Assembly (NCBI GenBank): GCA_038277395.1
Contig: CM076193.1
Span: 180,352,601 to 180,416,600, forward strand
Direction of reading: 5' to 3'
Source: Dryocosmus kuriphilus
Lineage: Eukaryota; Arthropoda; Insecta; Hymenoptera; Cynipidae
Length of the DNA: 64,000 bases
Part shown: piece after piece, positions 1 through 11,014 of the stretch
How positions within the stretch are numbered: the stretch's first letter is position 1
Layout: every line of letters starts with the position of its first letter
Made by a program: the position numbers and the translations under genes
The notes under the pieces: generated by a model
Database searches by the model: none
The model's input: only the letters and a program-made list of their open reading frames with translations
What the model was told of the DNA's origin: nothing

Positions 1-137
1 AGCGATGCAAAAACTATGCGTCTGCTTAAAAAAGTGATATAAAGGAAATTTGTGGATCTCTTTGAGGTAAACAACTGTGCCTATTATCATTTTTGTCGTA
101 TCTTAGTTTGGCCGGAAATTTGAATTTTTGATTTTTA
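1..137 (-). repeat. Family A fragment, inverted, cut by window edge
   Basis: This is the part of an inverted A copy that precedes a CATTCTCATC junction. It nearly matches 53097-53231, and similar sequence stands at 5030-5152 and 50570-50700. It meets the next A copy head to head. No coding potential is seen. Confidence 0.8.
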
Positions 138-230
138 CATTCTCATCATCAGAGAAGGTATTAGATTTATGCAAAACTTGACTTTCGCGGATTTCATGAA
201 ATCTCCACGTTTTGAGACCTCCTGAATCCG

Positions 231-232
231 TT

Positions 233-287
<55 letters not shown>
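231..287. repeat. T9-A48 homopolymer run
   Basis: Nine T are followed by 48 A at a place where other A copies have only 4-10 A. It is either a true homopolymer expansion or an assembly or consensus error. Confidence 0.9.
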
Positions 288-288
<1 letters not shown>

Positions 289-1189
289 GGTTTTTACGAC
301 GGTGTCTGTCTGTGTCGTCGTCGTTGTTGTCGTTGTTGTCGTCATCGTTGTCGTCGTCGTCGTCGTCGTCTGTGGTCCCGATAACTTTCGAAGGACTAAT
401 CGGATTGGAGGGCGCTTTGGTATACTTCTTTAAGGGGTAAAAAGAAAGGACGAGTTCGTTAACCAGCGGTTTCTTACTAACGGTTATGGTTTTATCCATC
501 AAAAACTGTTTTAACAAAATAAAAAAATCCATTTTCCGGCTAAACAATGAGAGATACAAAAAAAATGTAAGAAAGTAGAATTGTTGACCCTAAAAAAATC
601 TACAAATTTTGTCTTAATCGTTTTTTGATCAAATGAACGGTTTTTGATTTAATCAAGAAAACGCTATTAAAATTAAAAAACTCTGATTTCCCGCCAAAAT
701 ATTCAAGATACAAAAAAATTTCGAAGAACAAACTTGTTCAATTTAAAAAGATCTGCAAATTTTGTTTTAACCATTTTTTTAATAAAATGCACTGTTTTTG
801 TTTTAATCGACAAAACGTTATTAAAACTCAAAACTTTTAAATTTCCTGCCAAACTATGATGGAAGATACGGAAAAATAATGATAAACAAAGTTGTTCGCC
901 TCTAAAAGATCTACAAATTGGCTCTCTATCATTTTTTTGAGCAGACGCGTAGTTTTTGAGTTATTCGTGAAATATGTTATGAAATATAAAGAAAATAACT
1001 TTTCAGCAAAATTATCCAAGATATGAGAAAATATTAACAAGCAGAATTGTTCACCTTGGAAAGAGCTACAAAATTTATTTATAAGACTCGTCGTTTTACT
1101 TTTAAGAATCGAAATCTTCTATTGTAAAAATTTGGAAAATCACTAAAAAAAACTTTACCAATCAATAATGTGTTTTAAAATAATGCAAT

Positions 1190-1470
1190 TATCGAGCGCG
1201 AAGCGCGAGTTTCATGATGAGAATGTATTCCTTAAGGGCGATAGAGCCTTAAGTAAAATAATTTGTTTTGTAATTTTTAATTTAAAGGTTTATACGGTCC
1301 ATAAATACAGCGCGTAGCGCGAGGTGAATAATCTATCGAGCGCGAAGCGCGAGTGCCATAAATAACGTATCGAGCGCGAGTGCCAACAGACGCGCGCCCT
1401 AGGCGCGCTCATACTTCGCGCGCAGCGCGCCGCGCGACGCGAGCTATGAGAATGTGCCCGCGAGGCGGGC
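1190..1470 (+). other. GC-rich mini-hairpin cluster of family A
   Basis: A run of short inverted repeats with 3-base loops sits in otherwise AT-rich DNA. It includes GCGC-GAA-GCGC cores at about 1197 and 1342, a GCGC-GTA-GCGC core at about 1311, the palindrome GGCGCGCTC/GACGCGCGCC around CCTAGG near 1390-1410, and GCCCGC-GAG-GCGGGC at 1456-1470. The heptamer GCGAAGC belongs to the GNA triloop class known to make unusually stable DNA mini-hairpins. The same cluster closes every complete A copy in the window. Confidence 0.8.
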
Positions 1471-1480
1471 AGATTTTTTT

Positions 1481-1932
1481 AATAACGTTTTTTCGATTAA
1501 ATCGAAAACCGTGCATTTTTCCAAAAACTGGTTTGTACAACATTTGTAGATTTTTTTTCCGGTGAAAAATTTTTGTCCACTGCTTTTTTTGTATCTCGCA
1601 TAGTTTAGCCGCAAAATGGATTTTTTGAATTTGTGAAAACCGTTTTTGATGGATAAAACCATAACCACTGGTCGATAACGGTGTTTAACGAACTCGTCCT
1701 TTCTTTTTACACCTTAAAGAAGTATGCCCAAGCGCAATGCAATGCGATTGGTCCTTCGAAAGTTATCGTGGGAACAGACAACAACAAAAACGACAACGAC
1801 GACAACAGACAGACAGACACATTTATAAAACATGTTTTTTCTGATTCAGGGGGTCACGAAACGTCGAGATTTCATGAAATCCGCGAGTCAGTTTTCACAT
1901 AAAACTAATACCTTCTCACTGAGATGAGAATG
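1481..1932 (-). repeat. Family A repeat, inverted partial copy
   Basis: Reverse-strand A sequence runs from a subrepeat through the AAC/GAC tract (the complement of the GTT/GTC tract) and the GATTTCATGAAATC palindrome to GATGAGAATG at 1923-1932. It is a diverged subtype, also found at 22421-22871, 50212-51151 and 54354-54806, and it always directly precedes a B copy. Confidence 0.75.
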
Positions 1933-1944
1933 TAAAAAATTCGA

Positions 1945-1978
1945 TTTTTCCCTTTATTTTTAAAAATAAAGGGAAAAA
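1945..1978. repeat. 34-bp perfect palindrome in family B
   Basis: The arms are TTTTTCCCTTTATTTTT and AAAAATAAAGGGAAAAA with no spacer. The same palindrome stands at the same place, about 80-110 bp before the exon-like segment, in the copies near 3490, 22885, 51168 and 54820. It is broken by substitutions in the copy near 48985. Confidence 0.9.
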
Positions 1979-2055
1979 TTGAAATTTTTTGTTTAAAGTT
2001 AGAACCTGAAATTTTATACATATGTAATTATTAATTTTAATGTCCTTTTTAACAG

Positions 2056-2250
2056 TGTATAACAGCAAGAACCATGTGGATCTGAGCCAGGAAGCTGTGA
2101 CATTTCCGGAAAATTCGACTGAATCCTTCTCGAGATTTCGCTTGGAAAGAGCATCCTCGTCTTGGCAACAACCCACTACAACGGCACAGGGATTTCAGGA
2201 TTTTCCAACACCAGTGGATCGTGACGTTCCAAGTTCAAATCCGGACCGAG
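2056..2250 (+). other. Exon-like segment in family B, copy 1 (short form)
   Basis: An open segment of 195 bp lies between an acceptor-like TTTTTAACAG and a donor-like GAG/GTAGAT. It takes two bases of its first codon and ends after one base of a codon, so it is a symmetric phase 1-1 exon if real. It is more GC-rich than its surroundings and encodes a Ser/Thr/Gln/Pro-rich stretch (for example SFSRFRLERASSSWQQPTTT). I do not recognise the protein. The frame also stays open past the donor to 2396, but that extension and the upstream ATG are not kept in all copies, so I read the segment as a captured exon. It lacks 54 bp present in the two long copies. Confidence 0.55.
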
Positions 2251-3107
2251 GTAGATTTTTTTCTCGTTTCTCTAAAAAATTATTTAGACCAGCAATCGAA
2301 TTAAAATTAAATTCCGAAAAAAATGTAAGAGTTAAAAATAGTCATATTTTCCAAAAACAAGAAAACTATTTTCTGCGGCATTGTTTAATTACTTAACTAA
2401 AAAGAATCTGAACAAAATAGTTGAATTTTCAGTCTAAAAAATTTAACTTAAAATATTAAAATAAAATACAATTTTTCATTCAGAATATATATTCTTTATT
2501 TAACATTTTTTTGTTCTATTTTTGTTTAAGAAATTATCTTTTTTCTCTGAAAATTTAATCACTTTTTGGAAATTCAGCGATTTGGATGAAAATTAAACTA
2601 TTTTTTTCGAAAATTCAAGGATTTTGTTAAAAATTCATATTTGGTTGGAAAATAATATTTTTTGATTGAAAATTTAACTATGTTATCGAAAAAATTTTTT
2701 TGTTTGACGATTCAATTATTTTGTAAAAATTGGTCTTTTATTTAAACATTAAACTATTTGGTTGTTAGTTAATCTTTTGTTGTTGAAAATATAACTGTTT
2801 TTTTATCAAAACAATTTTTTATTGAGAATGTAACTTTTTTTGATAAAAAATTCAAATATTTTGGTTGAAAGTTAATTTTTGTTTACTGAAACCTTAACTA
2901 TTGAACCAAATACAAAAGAAAGTGTTTCTTGTGCATTTTTGATTAATTTTCGACAACGCTTTAAATTTTTAATAATAAATAATAATTGAATTATCAATAA
3001 AAGATTAGTTTTCAGACAAAAGTATTTAAATTTTTAAAGTAAAGTGATACATTTTTAACAAAACAGTGAAATTTTCAACAAAAAAAACTGAATTATAAAC
3101 TCAAAAA

Positions 3108-3436
3108 ATCTATCCACTTCGCGGGCACATTCTCATCGCGCGCTTTTCGCGCGAAGTATAAGCGCGCCTAGAGCACGCGGTCAGATGATCGTCGCGCTCC
3201 GCTACATTTAAGCCTCGCGTTTCGCGCTCGGATGTTTTTGTCCTTGCACATCGTGCTCGGAGTTCGTTTAACTTGGATCTTAGAATTTCAAAACACCTAC
3301 ATTTAATGAGATTATTAAATTTGAATTTCTTAATAAAAATTACAAAATAAATTATTTTACTTAAGGTTCCATCGATCTTAAGGAATGCATTCTCACCTTG
3401 ACACTCGCGCTTCGCGTTCGACAATTACATTTTTTT
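3108..3436 (-). repeat. Family A tail, inverted, with GC hairpins
   Basis: This is the reverse complement of the A-family 3' tail. It includes a CACTTC-GCG-type hairpin, CACATTCTCATC at 3126, the GCGCGC hairpins, and the conserved TTAAGG-rich spacer. It stops abruptly at about 3436 in a junction with a second B copy. Confidence 0.75.
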
Positions 3437-3549
3437 TAAACACGTGTTAGATTAGTAAAGTTTTTTTTTTTTTTTTTCTTTTTGATTTTTCCCTTTATTT
3501 TTAAAAATAAAGGGAAAAAAGAAATTTTTTGTTTAAAGTTAGAACCTGA

Positions 3550-3555
<6 letters not shown>

Positions 3556-3580
<25 letters not shown>
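3556..3580. repeat. (TA)n microsatellite
   Basis: About twelve TA units lie inside family B copy 2. Sister copies carry only a short TATATATG or TACATATG at this place, so the run expanded within this copy. Confidence 0.9.
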
Positions 3581-3609
3581 ATTATTAATTTTAATGTCTT
3601 TTTTAACAG

Positions 3610-3809
3610 TGTATAACAGCGACAACCATGTGGATCTGAGCCAGGAAGCTGTGTGACAGTTACGGCAGATTCGACTAAATCCTTCTCGAGATTTCGCTTG
3701 GAAGGTAGAGCATCCTCGTCGTGGCAACAACCCACTACAACGGCACAGGGATTCCAGGATTTTCCAACACCAGTGGATCGTGACGTTCCAAGTTCAAATC
3801 CGGGCCGAG
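3610..3809 (+). pseudogene. Exon-like segment in family B, copy 2 (frameshifted)
   Basis: This is a 200-bp homologue of the segment at 2056-2250 with the same acceptor-like and donor-like borders. A 2-bp TG insertion near 3655 turns the frame GAA GCT GTG into a stop (TGA), so the copy cannot be translated through. It is the only copy of the six whose length change is not a multiple of three. Confidence 0.6.
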
Positions 3810-4673
3810 GTAGATTTTTTTCTCGTTTCTCTAAAAAATTATTTAGACCAGCAATCGAATTAAAATTAAATTCCGAAAAAAATGTAAGAGCTAAAAATAG
3901 TCATATTTTCCAAAAACAAGATAACTAATTTTCTGCGGCATTGTTTAATTATTTAACTGAAAAGAATCTGAACAAAATAGTTGAATTTTCAGTCTAAAAA
4001 ATTTAACTTAAAATATTAAAATAAAATACAATTTTTCATTCAGAATATATATTCTTTATTTAACATTTTTTTGTTCTATTTTTGTTTAAGAAATTATCTT
4101 TTTTCTCTGAAAATTTAATCACTTTTTGGAAATTCAGCGATTTGGATGAAAAAATTAAACTATTTTTTTCGAAAATTCAAGGATTTTGTTAAAAATTCAT
4201 ATTTGGTTGGAAAATAATATTTTTTGATTGAAAATTTAACTATGTTATCGAAAAATTTTTGTTTGTTTGAGGATTCAACTATTTTGTAAAAGATTGTTCT
4301 TTTTTAGTTAAAAATTAAACTGTTTGCTTGTGAGTTAATCTTTTGTTGGTGAAAATATAAATATTTTTTTGTTAAAAACTATTTTTTTGTTGAGAATGTA
4401 ACTTTTTTTCATAAAAAATTAAAATATTTTGGTTGAAAGTTAATTTTTGTTTACTGAAACCTTAAGTATTGAACCAAATACAAAAGAAAGTGTTTTTTGT
4501 GCATTTTTGATTAATTTTCGACAACGCTTTAAATTTTTAATAATAAATAATAATTGAATTATCAATAAAAGATTAGTTGTCAGACAAAAGTATTTAAATT
4601 TTTAAAGTAAAATGATAAATTTTTAACAAAACAGTGAAATTTTCAACAAAAAAAGCTGAATTATAAACTCAAA

Positions 4674-5152
4674 AAATCTGTCCGCTTCGCGGGCACATTC
4701 TCATCGTGCGCTTCGCGCGGAGTATGAGCGCGCCTAGAGCGCGCGGTCAGGTGATCGTCGCGCTTCGCGCTCGGAATTCGTTTAACTTGGATCTTAGAAT
4801 TTCAAAACACCTACATTTAATGAGACTATTAAATTTGAATTTTTTATTAAAAATTACAAAATAAATTATTTTACTCAAGGTTCCATCGATCTTAAGGAAT
4901 GCATTCTCATCATGACACTCGCGCTTCGAGCTCGACAATTAAATTTTTTTTAAACACATTGTAGATTGGTAAAGTCTTTTGCGATTTTCCAAATTTTTAC
5001 AATGCAGGATTTCGATTCTTAAAAGTAAAACGATGCAAAAACTACGCGTCTGCTCAAAAAAATGATTAGATCTCTTTAAGGTGAACAACTGTGCGTATTA
5101 TCATTTTTGTCGTATTTTAGTTTGGCCGGAAATTTGAATTTTTAATTTTTTA
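4674..5152 (-). repeat. Family A tail, inverted, meeting the array head to head
   Basis: An inverted A tail has its GC-hairpin cluster at 4681-4945 and the sequence that precedes CATTCTCATC. It joins the first unit of the tandem array at 5153 with opposite orientation. Confidence 0.8.
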
Positions 5153-6297
5153 CATTCTCATCTCAATGAGAAGGTATTAGATTTATGCAAAATTTGACTT
5201 TCGCGGATTTCATGAAATCTCCACGTTTTAAGACCTCCTGAATCCGAAAAAATGGTTTTTACGACCGTGTCTGTCTGTCTGTTGGCGTTGTCGTTGTCGT
5301 CGTTGTCGTCGTTGTCGTCGTTGTCGTTGTCGTTGTCGTCGTTGTCGTTGTCGTCGTCTGTTCCCACGATAACTTTCGAAGGACTAATCGGATTGGATTG
5401 CGCCTTGGCACACTACTTTAAGGTCCAAAAAGAAAGGACGAGTTCGTTAACCAGCGGTTTTTGACCAACGGTTATGGTTTTATCCATCAAAAACGGTTTA
5501 CACAAAATCAAGAAATTCATTTTCCGACTAAACTATGAGAGATACAAAAAAAACGTAAGAAAGTAAAATTATTCCCCTCAAAAAAATCTACAAATTTTAT
5601 CTTAACCGTTTTTCGATAAAATGAACGGTTTTTGTTTTAATCAAGAAAACGCTCTTAAAATTAAAAAACTGTGGTTTCCTGCCAAAATATTCTAGATACA
5701 AAAAAATGGTAAAGAACAAAGTTGTTCAATTTAAAAAGATCTACAAATTTTGTTCCAACTATTTTTTGATAAAATGCACGGTTTTTGTTTTAATCGATAA
5801 AACGTTATTAAAAATTAAAGATTTCAAATTTCCCGCCAAACTATGGAAGATACGGAAAAATAATAACAAACAAAGTTGTTCGCCTCAAAAAAGTCTACAA
5901 ATTTGCTCTCTATCATTTTTGTGATCAGACGCGTGGTTTTTGAGGTATTCGTGAAATATATTAATTCGTATAAAAAAATCTACTTTTCCGCAAAAGTATG
6001 CGAGTTACGTGAAAATATCAACAAGCAGAATTATTCACCTCCAAGGACCTACAAATTCTTTAGAAACGATTTTTTGATACAGCCCATACTTTCTTCATTA
6101 AACGTATAATACCGTTCTTTTAATCAAAAAATACATTACTGTACAGTCAATAAAAGTTATTTAAATTTATTGAAAAATCTGCCCGCTACTCAGGCGCATT
6201 CTCATCACCTGTCTCGCGCTCACCAATCAATGAATTTATATCTAAAACGGAAATTTCTTCATTTTTTACATAGTTTGGCTGAAAAATGCAATTTTTA
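5153..6297 (+). repeat. Array unit 1 (1145 bp)
   Basis: First unit. Its 5' end shows the stem TTCTCAT-CTCA-ATGAGAA. The GTC/GTT tract lies at about 5286-5358. The four ~153-bp subrepeats are clear. Confidence 0.9.
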
Positions 6298-7446
6298 CAT
6301 TCTCATCTCAATGAGAAGGTATTAGATTTATGCAAAATTTGACTTTCGCGGATTTCATGAAATCTCCACGTTTTAAGACCTCCTGAATCCGAAAAAATGG
6401 TTTTTACGACCGTGTCTGTCTGTCTGTTGGCGTTGTCGTCGTTGTCGTCGTTGTCGTCGTTGTCGTCGTTGTCGTTGTCGTTGTCGTCGTTGTCGTTGTC
6501 GTCGTCTGTTCCCACGATAACTTTCGAAGGACTAATCGGATTGGATTGCGCTTTGGCACACTACTTTAAGGTCCAAAAAGAAAGGACGAGTTCGTTAACC
6601 AGCGGTTTTTGACCAACGGTTATGGTTTTATCCATCAAAAACGGTTTACACAAAATCAAGAAATTCATTTTCCGACTAAACTATGAGAGATACAAAAAAA
6701 ACGTAAGAAAGTAAAATTATTCCCCTCAAAAAAATCTACAAATTTTATCTTAACCGTTTTTCGATAAAATGAACGGTTTTTGTTTTAATCAAGAAAACGC
6801 TCTTAAAATTAAAAAACTGTGGTTTCCTGCCAAAATATTCTAGATACAAAAAAATGGTAAAGAACAAAGTTGTTCAATTTAAAAAGATCTACAAATTTTG
6901 TTCCAACTATTTTTTGATAAAATGCACGGTTTTTGTTTTAATCGATAAAACGTTATTAAAAATTAAAGATTTCAAATTTCCCGCCAAACTATGGAAGATA
7001 CGGAAAAATAATAACAAACAAAGTTGTTCGCCTCAAGAAAGTCTACAAATTTTCTCTCTATCATTTTTGTGATCAGACGCGTGGTTTTTGAGGTATTCGT
7101 GAAATATATTAATTCGTATAAAAAAATCTACTTTTCCGCAAAAGTATGCGAGTTACGTGAAAATATCAACAAGCAGAATTATTCACCTCCAAGGACCTAC
7201 AAATTCTTTAGAAACGATTTTTTGATACAGCCCATACTTTCTTCATTAAACGTATAATACCGTTCTTTTAATCAAAAAATACATTACTGTACAGTCAATA
7301 AAAGTTATTTAAATTTATTGAAAAATCTGCCCGCTACTCAGGCGCATTCTCATCACCTGTCTCGCGCTCACCAATCAATGAATTTATATCTAAAACGTAA
7401 ATTTCTTCATTTTTTACATAGTTTGGCTGAAAAATGCAATTTTTTA
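6298..7446 (+). repeat. Array unit 2 (1149 bp)
   Basis: Almost identical to unit 1. The GTC/GTT tract (about 6431-6506) has a different order of GTC and GTT triplets. Confidence 0.9.
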
Positions 7447-7598
7447 CATTCTCATCTCAATGAGAAGGTATTAGATTTATGCAAAATTTGACTTTCGCGG
7501 ATTTCATGAAATCTCCACGTTTTAAGACCTCCTGAATCCGAAAAAATGGTTTTTACGACCGTGTCTGTCTGTCTGTTGGCGTTGTCGTTGTCGTCGTT

Positions 7599-7630
<32 letters not shown>

Positions 7631-8575
7631 CGTCTGTTCCCACGATAACTTTCGAAGGACTAATCGGATTGGATTGCGCTTTGGCACACTACTTTAAAGT
7701 CCAAAAAGAAAGGACGAGTTCGTTAACCAGCGGTTTTTGACCAACGGTTATGGTTTTATCCATCAAAAACGGTTTACACAATATCAAGAAATTCATTTTC
7801 CGACTAAACTATGAGAGATACAAAAAAAACGTAAGAAAGTAAAATTATTCCCCTCAAAAAAATCTACCAATTTTATGTTAACCGTTTTTCGATAAAATGA
7901 ACGGTTTTTGTTTTAATCAAGAAAACGCTCTTAAAATTAAAAAACTGTGGTTTCCTGCCAAAATATTCTAGATACAAAAAAATGGTAAAGAACAAAGTTG
8001 TTCAATTTAAAAAGATCTACAAATTTTGTTCCAACTATTTTTTGATAAAATGCACGGTTTTTGTTTTAATCGATAAAACGTTATTAAAAATTAAAGATTT
8101 CAAATTTCCCGCCAAACTATGGAAGATACGGAAAAATAATAACAAACAAAGTTGTTCGCCTCAAAAAAGTCTACAAATTTGCTCTCTATCATTTTTGTGA
8201 TCAGACGCGTGGTTTTTGAGGTATTCGTGAAATATATTAATTCGTATAAAAAAAATCTACTTTTCCGCAAAAGTATGCGAGTTACGTGAAAATATCAACA
8301 AGCAGAATTATTCACCTCCAAGGACCTACAAATTCTTTAGAAACGATTTTTTGATACAGCCCATACTTTCTTCATTAAACGTATAATACCGTTCTTTTAA
8401 TCAAAAAATACATTACTGTACAGTCAATAAAAGTTATTTAAATTTATTGAAAAATCTGCCCGCTACTCAGGCGCATTCTCATCACCTGTCTCGCGCTCAC
8501 CAATCAATGAATTTATATCTAAAACGTAAATTTCTTCATTTTTTACATAGTTTGGCTGAAAAATGCAATTTTTTA
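7447..8575 (+). repeat. Array unit 3 (1129 bp)
   Basis: The shorter length comes mainly from a short GTC/GTT tract (about 7580-7634). Confidence 0.9.
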
Positions 8576-9866
8576 CATTCTCATCTCAATGAGAAGGTAT
8601 TAGATTTATGCAAAATTTGACTTTCGCGGATTTCATGAAATCTCCACGTTTTAAGACCTCCTGAATCCGAAAAAATGGTTTTTACGACCGTGTCTGTCTG
8701 TCTGTTGGCGTTGTCGTTGTCGTCGTTTCGTCGTTGTCGTTGTCGTCGTTGTCGTTGTCGTTGTCGTCGTCTGTTCCCACGATAACTTTCGAAGGACTAA
8801 TCGGATTGGATTGCGCTTTGGCACACTACTTTAAAGTCCAAAAAGAAAGGACGAGTTCGTTAACCAGCGGTTTTTGACCAACGGTTATGGTTTTATCCAT
8901 CAAAAACGGTTTTCACAAAATCAAAAAATCCATTTTCCGGCTAAACTATCAGAGATACAAAAAAAACGTAAGAAAGTAAAATTATTCCCCTCAAAAAAAT
9001 CTACAAATTTTATCTTAACCGTTTTTCGATAAAATGAACGGTTTTTGTTTTAATCAAGAAAACGCTCTTAAAATTAAGAAACTGTGGTTTCCTGCCAAAA
9101 TATTCTAGATAAAAAAAAATGGTAAAGAACAAAGTTGTTCAATTTAAAAAGATCTACAAATTTTGTTCCAACCGTTTTTTTTCGATAAAATGAACGGTTT
9201 TTGTTTTAATCAAGAAAACGCTATTAAAATTAAAAAACTGTGGTTTCCCGCCAAACTATTCAAGATACAAAAAAATGGTAAAGAACAAAGTTGTTCAATT
9301 TAAAAAGATCTACAAATTTTGTTCCAACTATTTTTTGATAAAATGCACGGTTTTTGTTTTAATCGATAAAACGTTATTAAAAATTAAAGATTTCAAATTT
9401 CCCGCCAAACTATGGAAGATACGGAAAAATAATAACAAACAAAGTTGTTCGCCTCAAAAAAGTCTACAAATTTGCTCTCTATCATTTTTGTGATCAGACG
9501 CGTGGTTTTTGAGGTATTCGTGAAATATATTAATTCGTATAAAAAAATCTACTTTTCCGCAAAAGTATGCGAGTTACGTGAAAATATCAACAAGCAGAAT
9601 TATTCACCTCCAAGGACCTACAAATTCTTTAGAAACGATTTTTTGATACAGCCCATACTTTCTTCATTAAACGTATAATACCGTTCTTTTAATCAAAAAA
9701 TACATTACTGTACAGTCAATATAAGTTATTTAAATTTATTGAAAAATCTGCCCGCTACTCAGGCGCATTCTCATCACCTGTCTCGCGCTCACCAATCAAT
9801 GAATTTATATCTAAAACGGAAATTTCTTCATTTTTTACATAGTTTGGCTGAAAAATGCAATTTTTA
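8576..9866 (+). repeat. Array unit 4, long form (1291 bp)
   Basis: Carries one extra ~162-bp subrepeat at about 9110-9270. The GTC/GTT tract contains GTCGTTTCGTCG, a frame-breaking irregularity, so the antisense Asp/Asn-rich reading frame seen in sister units is broken here. Confidence 0.9.
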
Positions 9867-11014
9867 CATTCTCATCTCAATGAGAAGGTATTAGATTTAT
9901 GCAAAATTTGACTTTCGCGGATTTCATGAAATCTCCACGTTTTAAGACCTCCTGAATCCGAAAAAATGGTTTTTACGACCGTGTCTGTCTGTCTGTTGGC
10001 GTTGTCGTTGTCGTCGTTGTCGTCGTTGTCGTTGTCGTTGTCGTCGTTGTCGTTGTCGTCGTTGTCGTTGTCGTCTGTTCCCACGATAACTTTCGAAGGA
10101 CTAATCGGATTGGATTGCGCTTTGGCACACTACTTTAAGGTCCAAAAAGAAAGGACGAGTTCGTTAACCAGCGGTTTTTGACCAACGGTTATGGTTTTAT
10201 CCATCAAAAACGGTTTACACAAAATCAAGAAATTCATTTTCCGACTAAACTATGAGAGATACAAAAAAAACGTAAGAAAGTAAAATTATTCCCCTCAAAA
10301 AAATCTACAAATTTTATCTTAACCGTTTTTCGATAAAATGAACGGTTTTTGTTTTAATCAAGAAAACGCTCTTAAAATTAAAAACTGTGGTTTCCTGCCA
10401 AAATATTCTAGATAAAAAAAAATGGTAAAGAACAAAGTTGTTCAATTTAAAAAGATCTACAAATTTTGTTCCAACTATTTTTTGATAAAATGCACGGTTT
10501 TTGTTTTAATCGATAAAACGTTATTAAAAATTAAAGATTTCAAATTTCCCGCCAAACTATGGAAGATACGGAAAAATAATAACAAACAAAGTTGTTCGCC
10601 TCAAAAAAGTCTACAAATTTGCTCTCTATCATTTTTGTGATCAGACGCGTGGTTTTTGAGGTATTCGTGAAATATATTAATTCGTATAAAAAAAATCGAC
10701 TTTTCCGCAAAAGTATGCGAGTTACGTGAAAATATCAACAAGCAGAATTATTCACCTCCAAGGACCTACAAATTCTTTAGAAACGATTTTTTGATACAGC
10801 CCATACTTTCTTCATTAAACGTATAATACCGTTCTTTTAATCAAAAAATACATTACTGTACAGTCAATATAAGTTATTTAAATTTATTGAAAAATCTGCC
10901 CGCTACTCAGGCGCATTCTCATCACCTGTCTCGCGCTCACCAATCAATGAATTTATATCTAAAACGGAAATTTCTTCATTTTTTACATAGTTTGGCTGAA
11001 AAATGCAATTTTTA
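9867..11014 (+). repeat. Array unit 5 (1148 bp)
   Basis: Shares the variant AAAATCGACTTTTCC (others have ATCTAC) with unit 6, so the two are recent neighbours by duplication. Confidence 0.9.

Larger units (their letters stand above)
138..1480 (+). repeat. Family A repeat, full-length copy
   Basis: The copy begins with CATTCTCATC and then carries the conserved palindrome GATTTCATGAAATC (about 193-206), a (GTC/GTT)n tract at about 314-370, several ~153-bp subrepeats (380-1060), and a GC-hairpin cluster (1190-1470). It ends in GCCCGC-GAG-GCGGGC followed by AGATTTTTTT. Closely similar copies stand at 21151-22420 and 53232-54353. A long A run interrupts it at 240-287. No protein is recognisable. 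The class of the element is not known to me; the near-inverted ends (CATTCTCATC and GATGAGAATG) suggest a non-autonomous DNA element. Confidence 0.8.
1933..3107 (+). repeat. Family B repeat, copy 1
   Basis: The copy begins after GATGAGAATG. It has a 34-bp perfect palindrome (1945-1978), an exon-like segment (2056-2250), then about 850 bp of AT-rich sequence built from short degenerate units of the AAAATTTAACTATTTT and GAAAATTCAAGG type. It ends where a GC-hairpin cluster starts. Closest copy: 22872-24045. Confidence 0.8.
3437..4673 (+). repeat. Family B repeat, copy 2
   Basis: A second B copy lies in direct orientation, about 1.5 kb after the first. Its 5' end is replaced by a T run. It carries the 34-bp palindrome, a TA dinucleotide run at about 3556-3580 where other copies have TATACATATG, a damaged exon-like segment (3610-3809) and the AT-rich body. 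It ends at the next hairpin cluster. Confidence 0.8.

Noticed and set aside
1194..1470. GC-rich hairpin clusters considered as CpG-island promoters, tRNA-like genes or Helitron 3' ends
   Set aside because: No tRNA arms or GTTCGA loop, no gene beside them, and no CTRR after the terminal hairpin. They are family A termini.
2040..2396. 118-127-codon gene starting at the ATG before the exon-like segment
   Set aside because: The ATG is lost in copy 4 and the frame after the donor differs by one T between copies (3 and 4 versus 1 and 5). A captured exon explains the pattern better, though a small gene in some copies cannot be excluded.
5252..5464. Leu/Ser-repeat frames (LSSLSLS) on the plus strand
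   Set aside because: Pure translation of the GTC/GTT tract in one frame.
5706..5924. Repeated 72-codon frames starting MVKNKVVQFKKIYKF in many array units
   Set aside because: They coincide with the ~153-bp subrepeat, carry no known domain, and their number and breaks follow the repeat units. They are shadows of the repeat.
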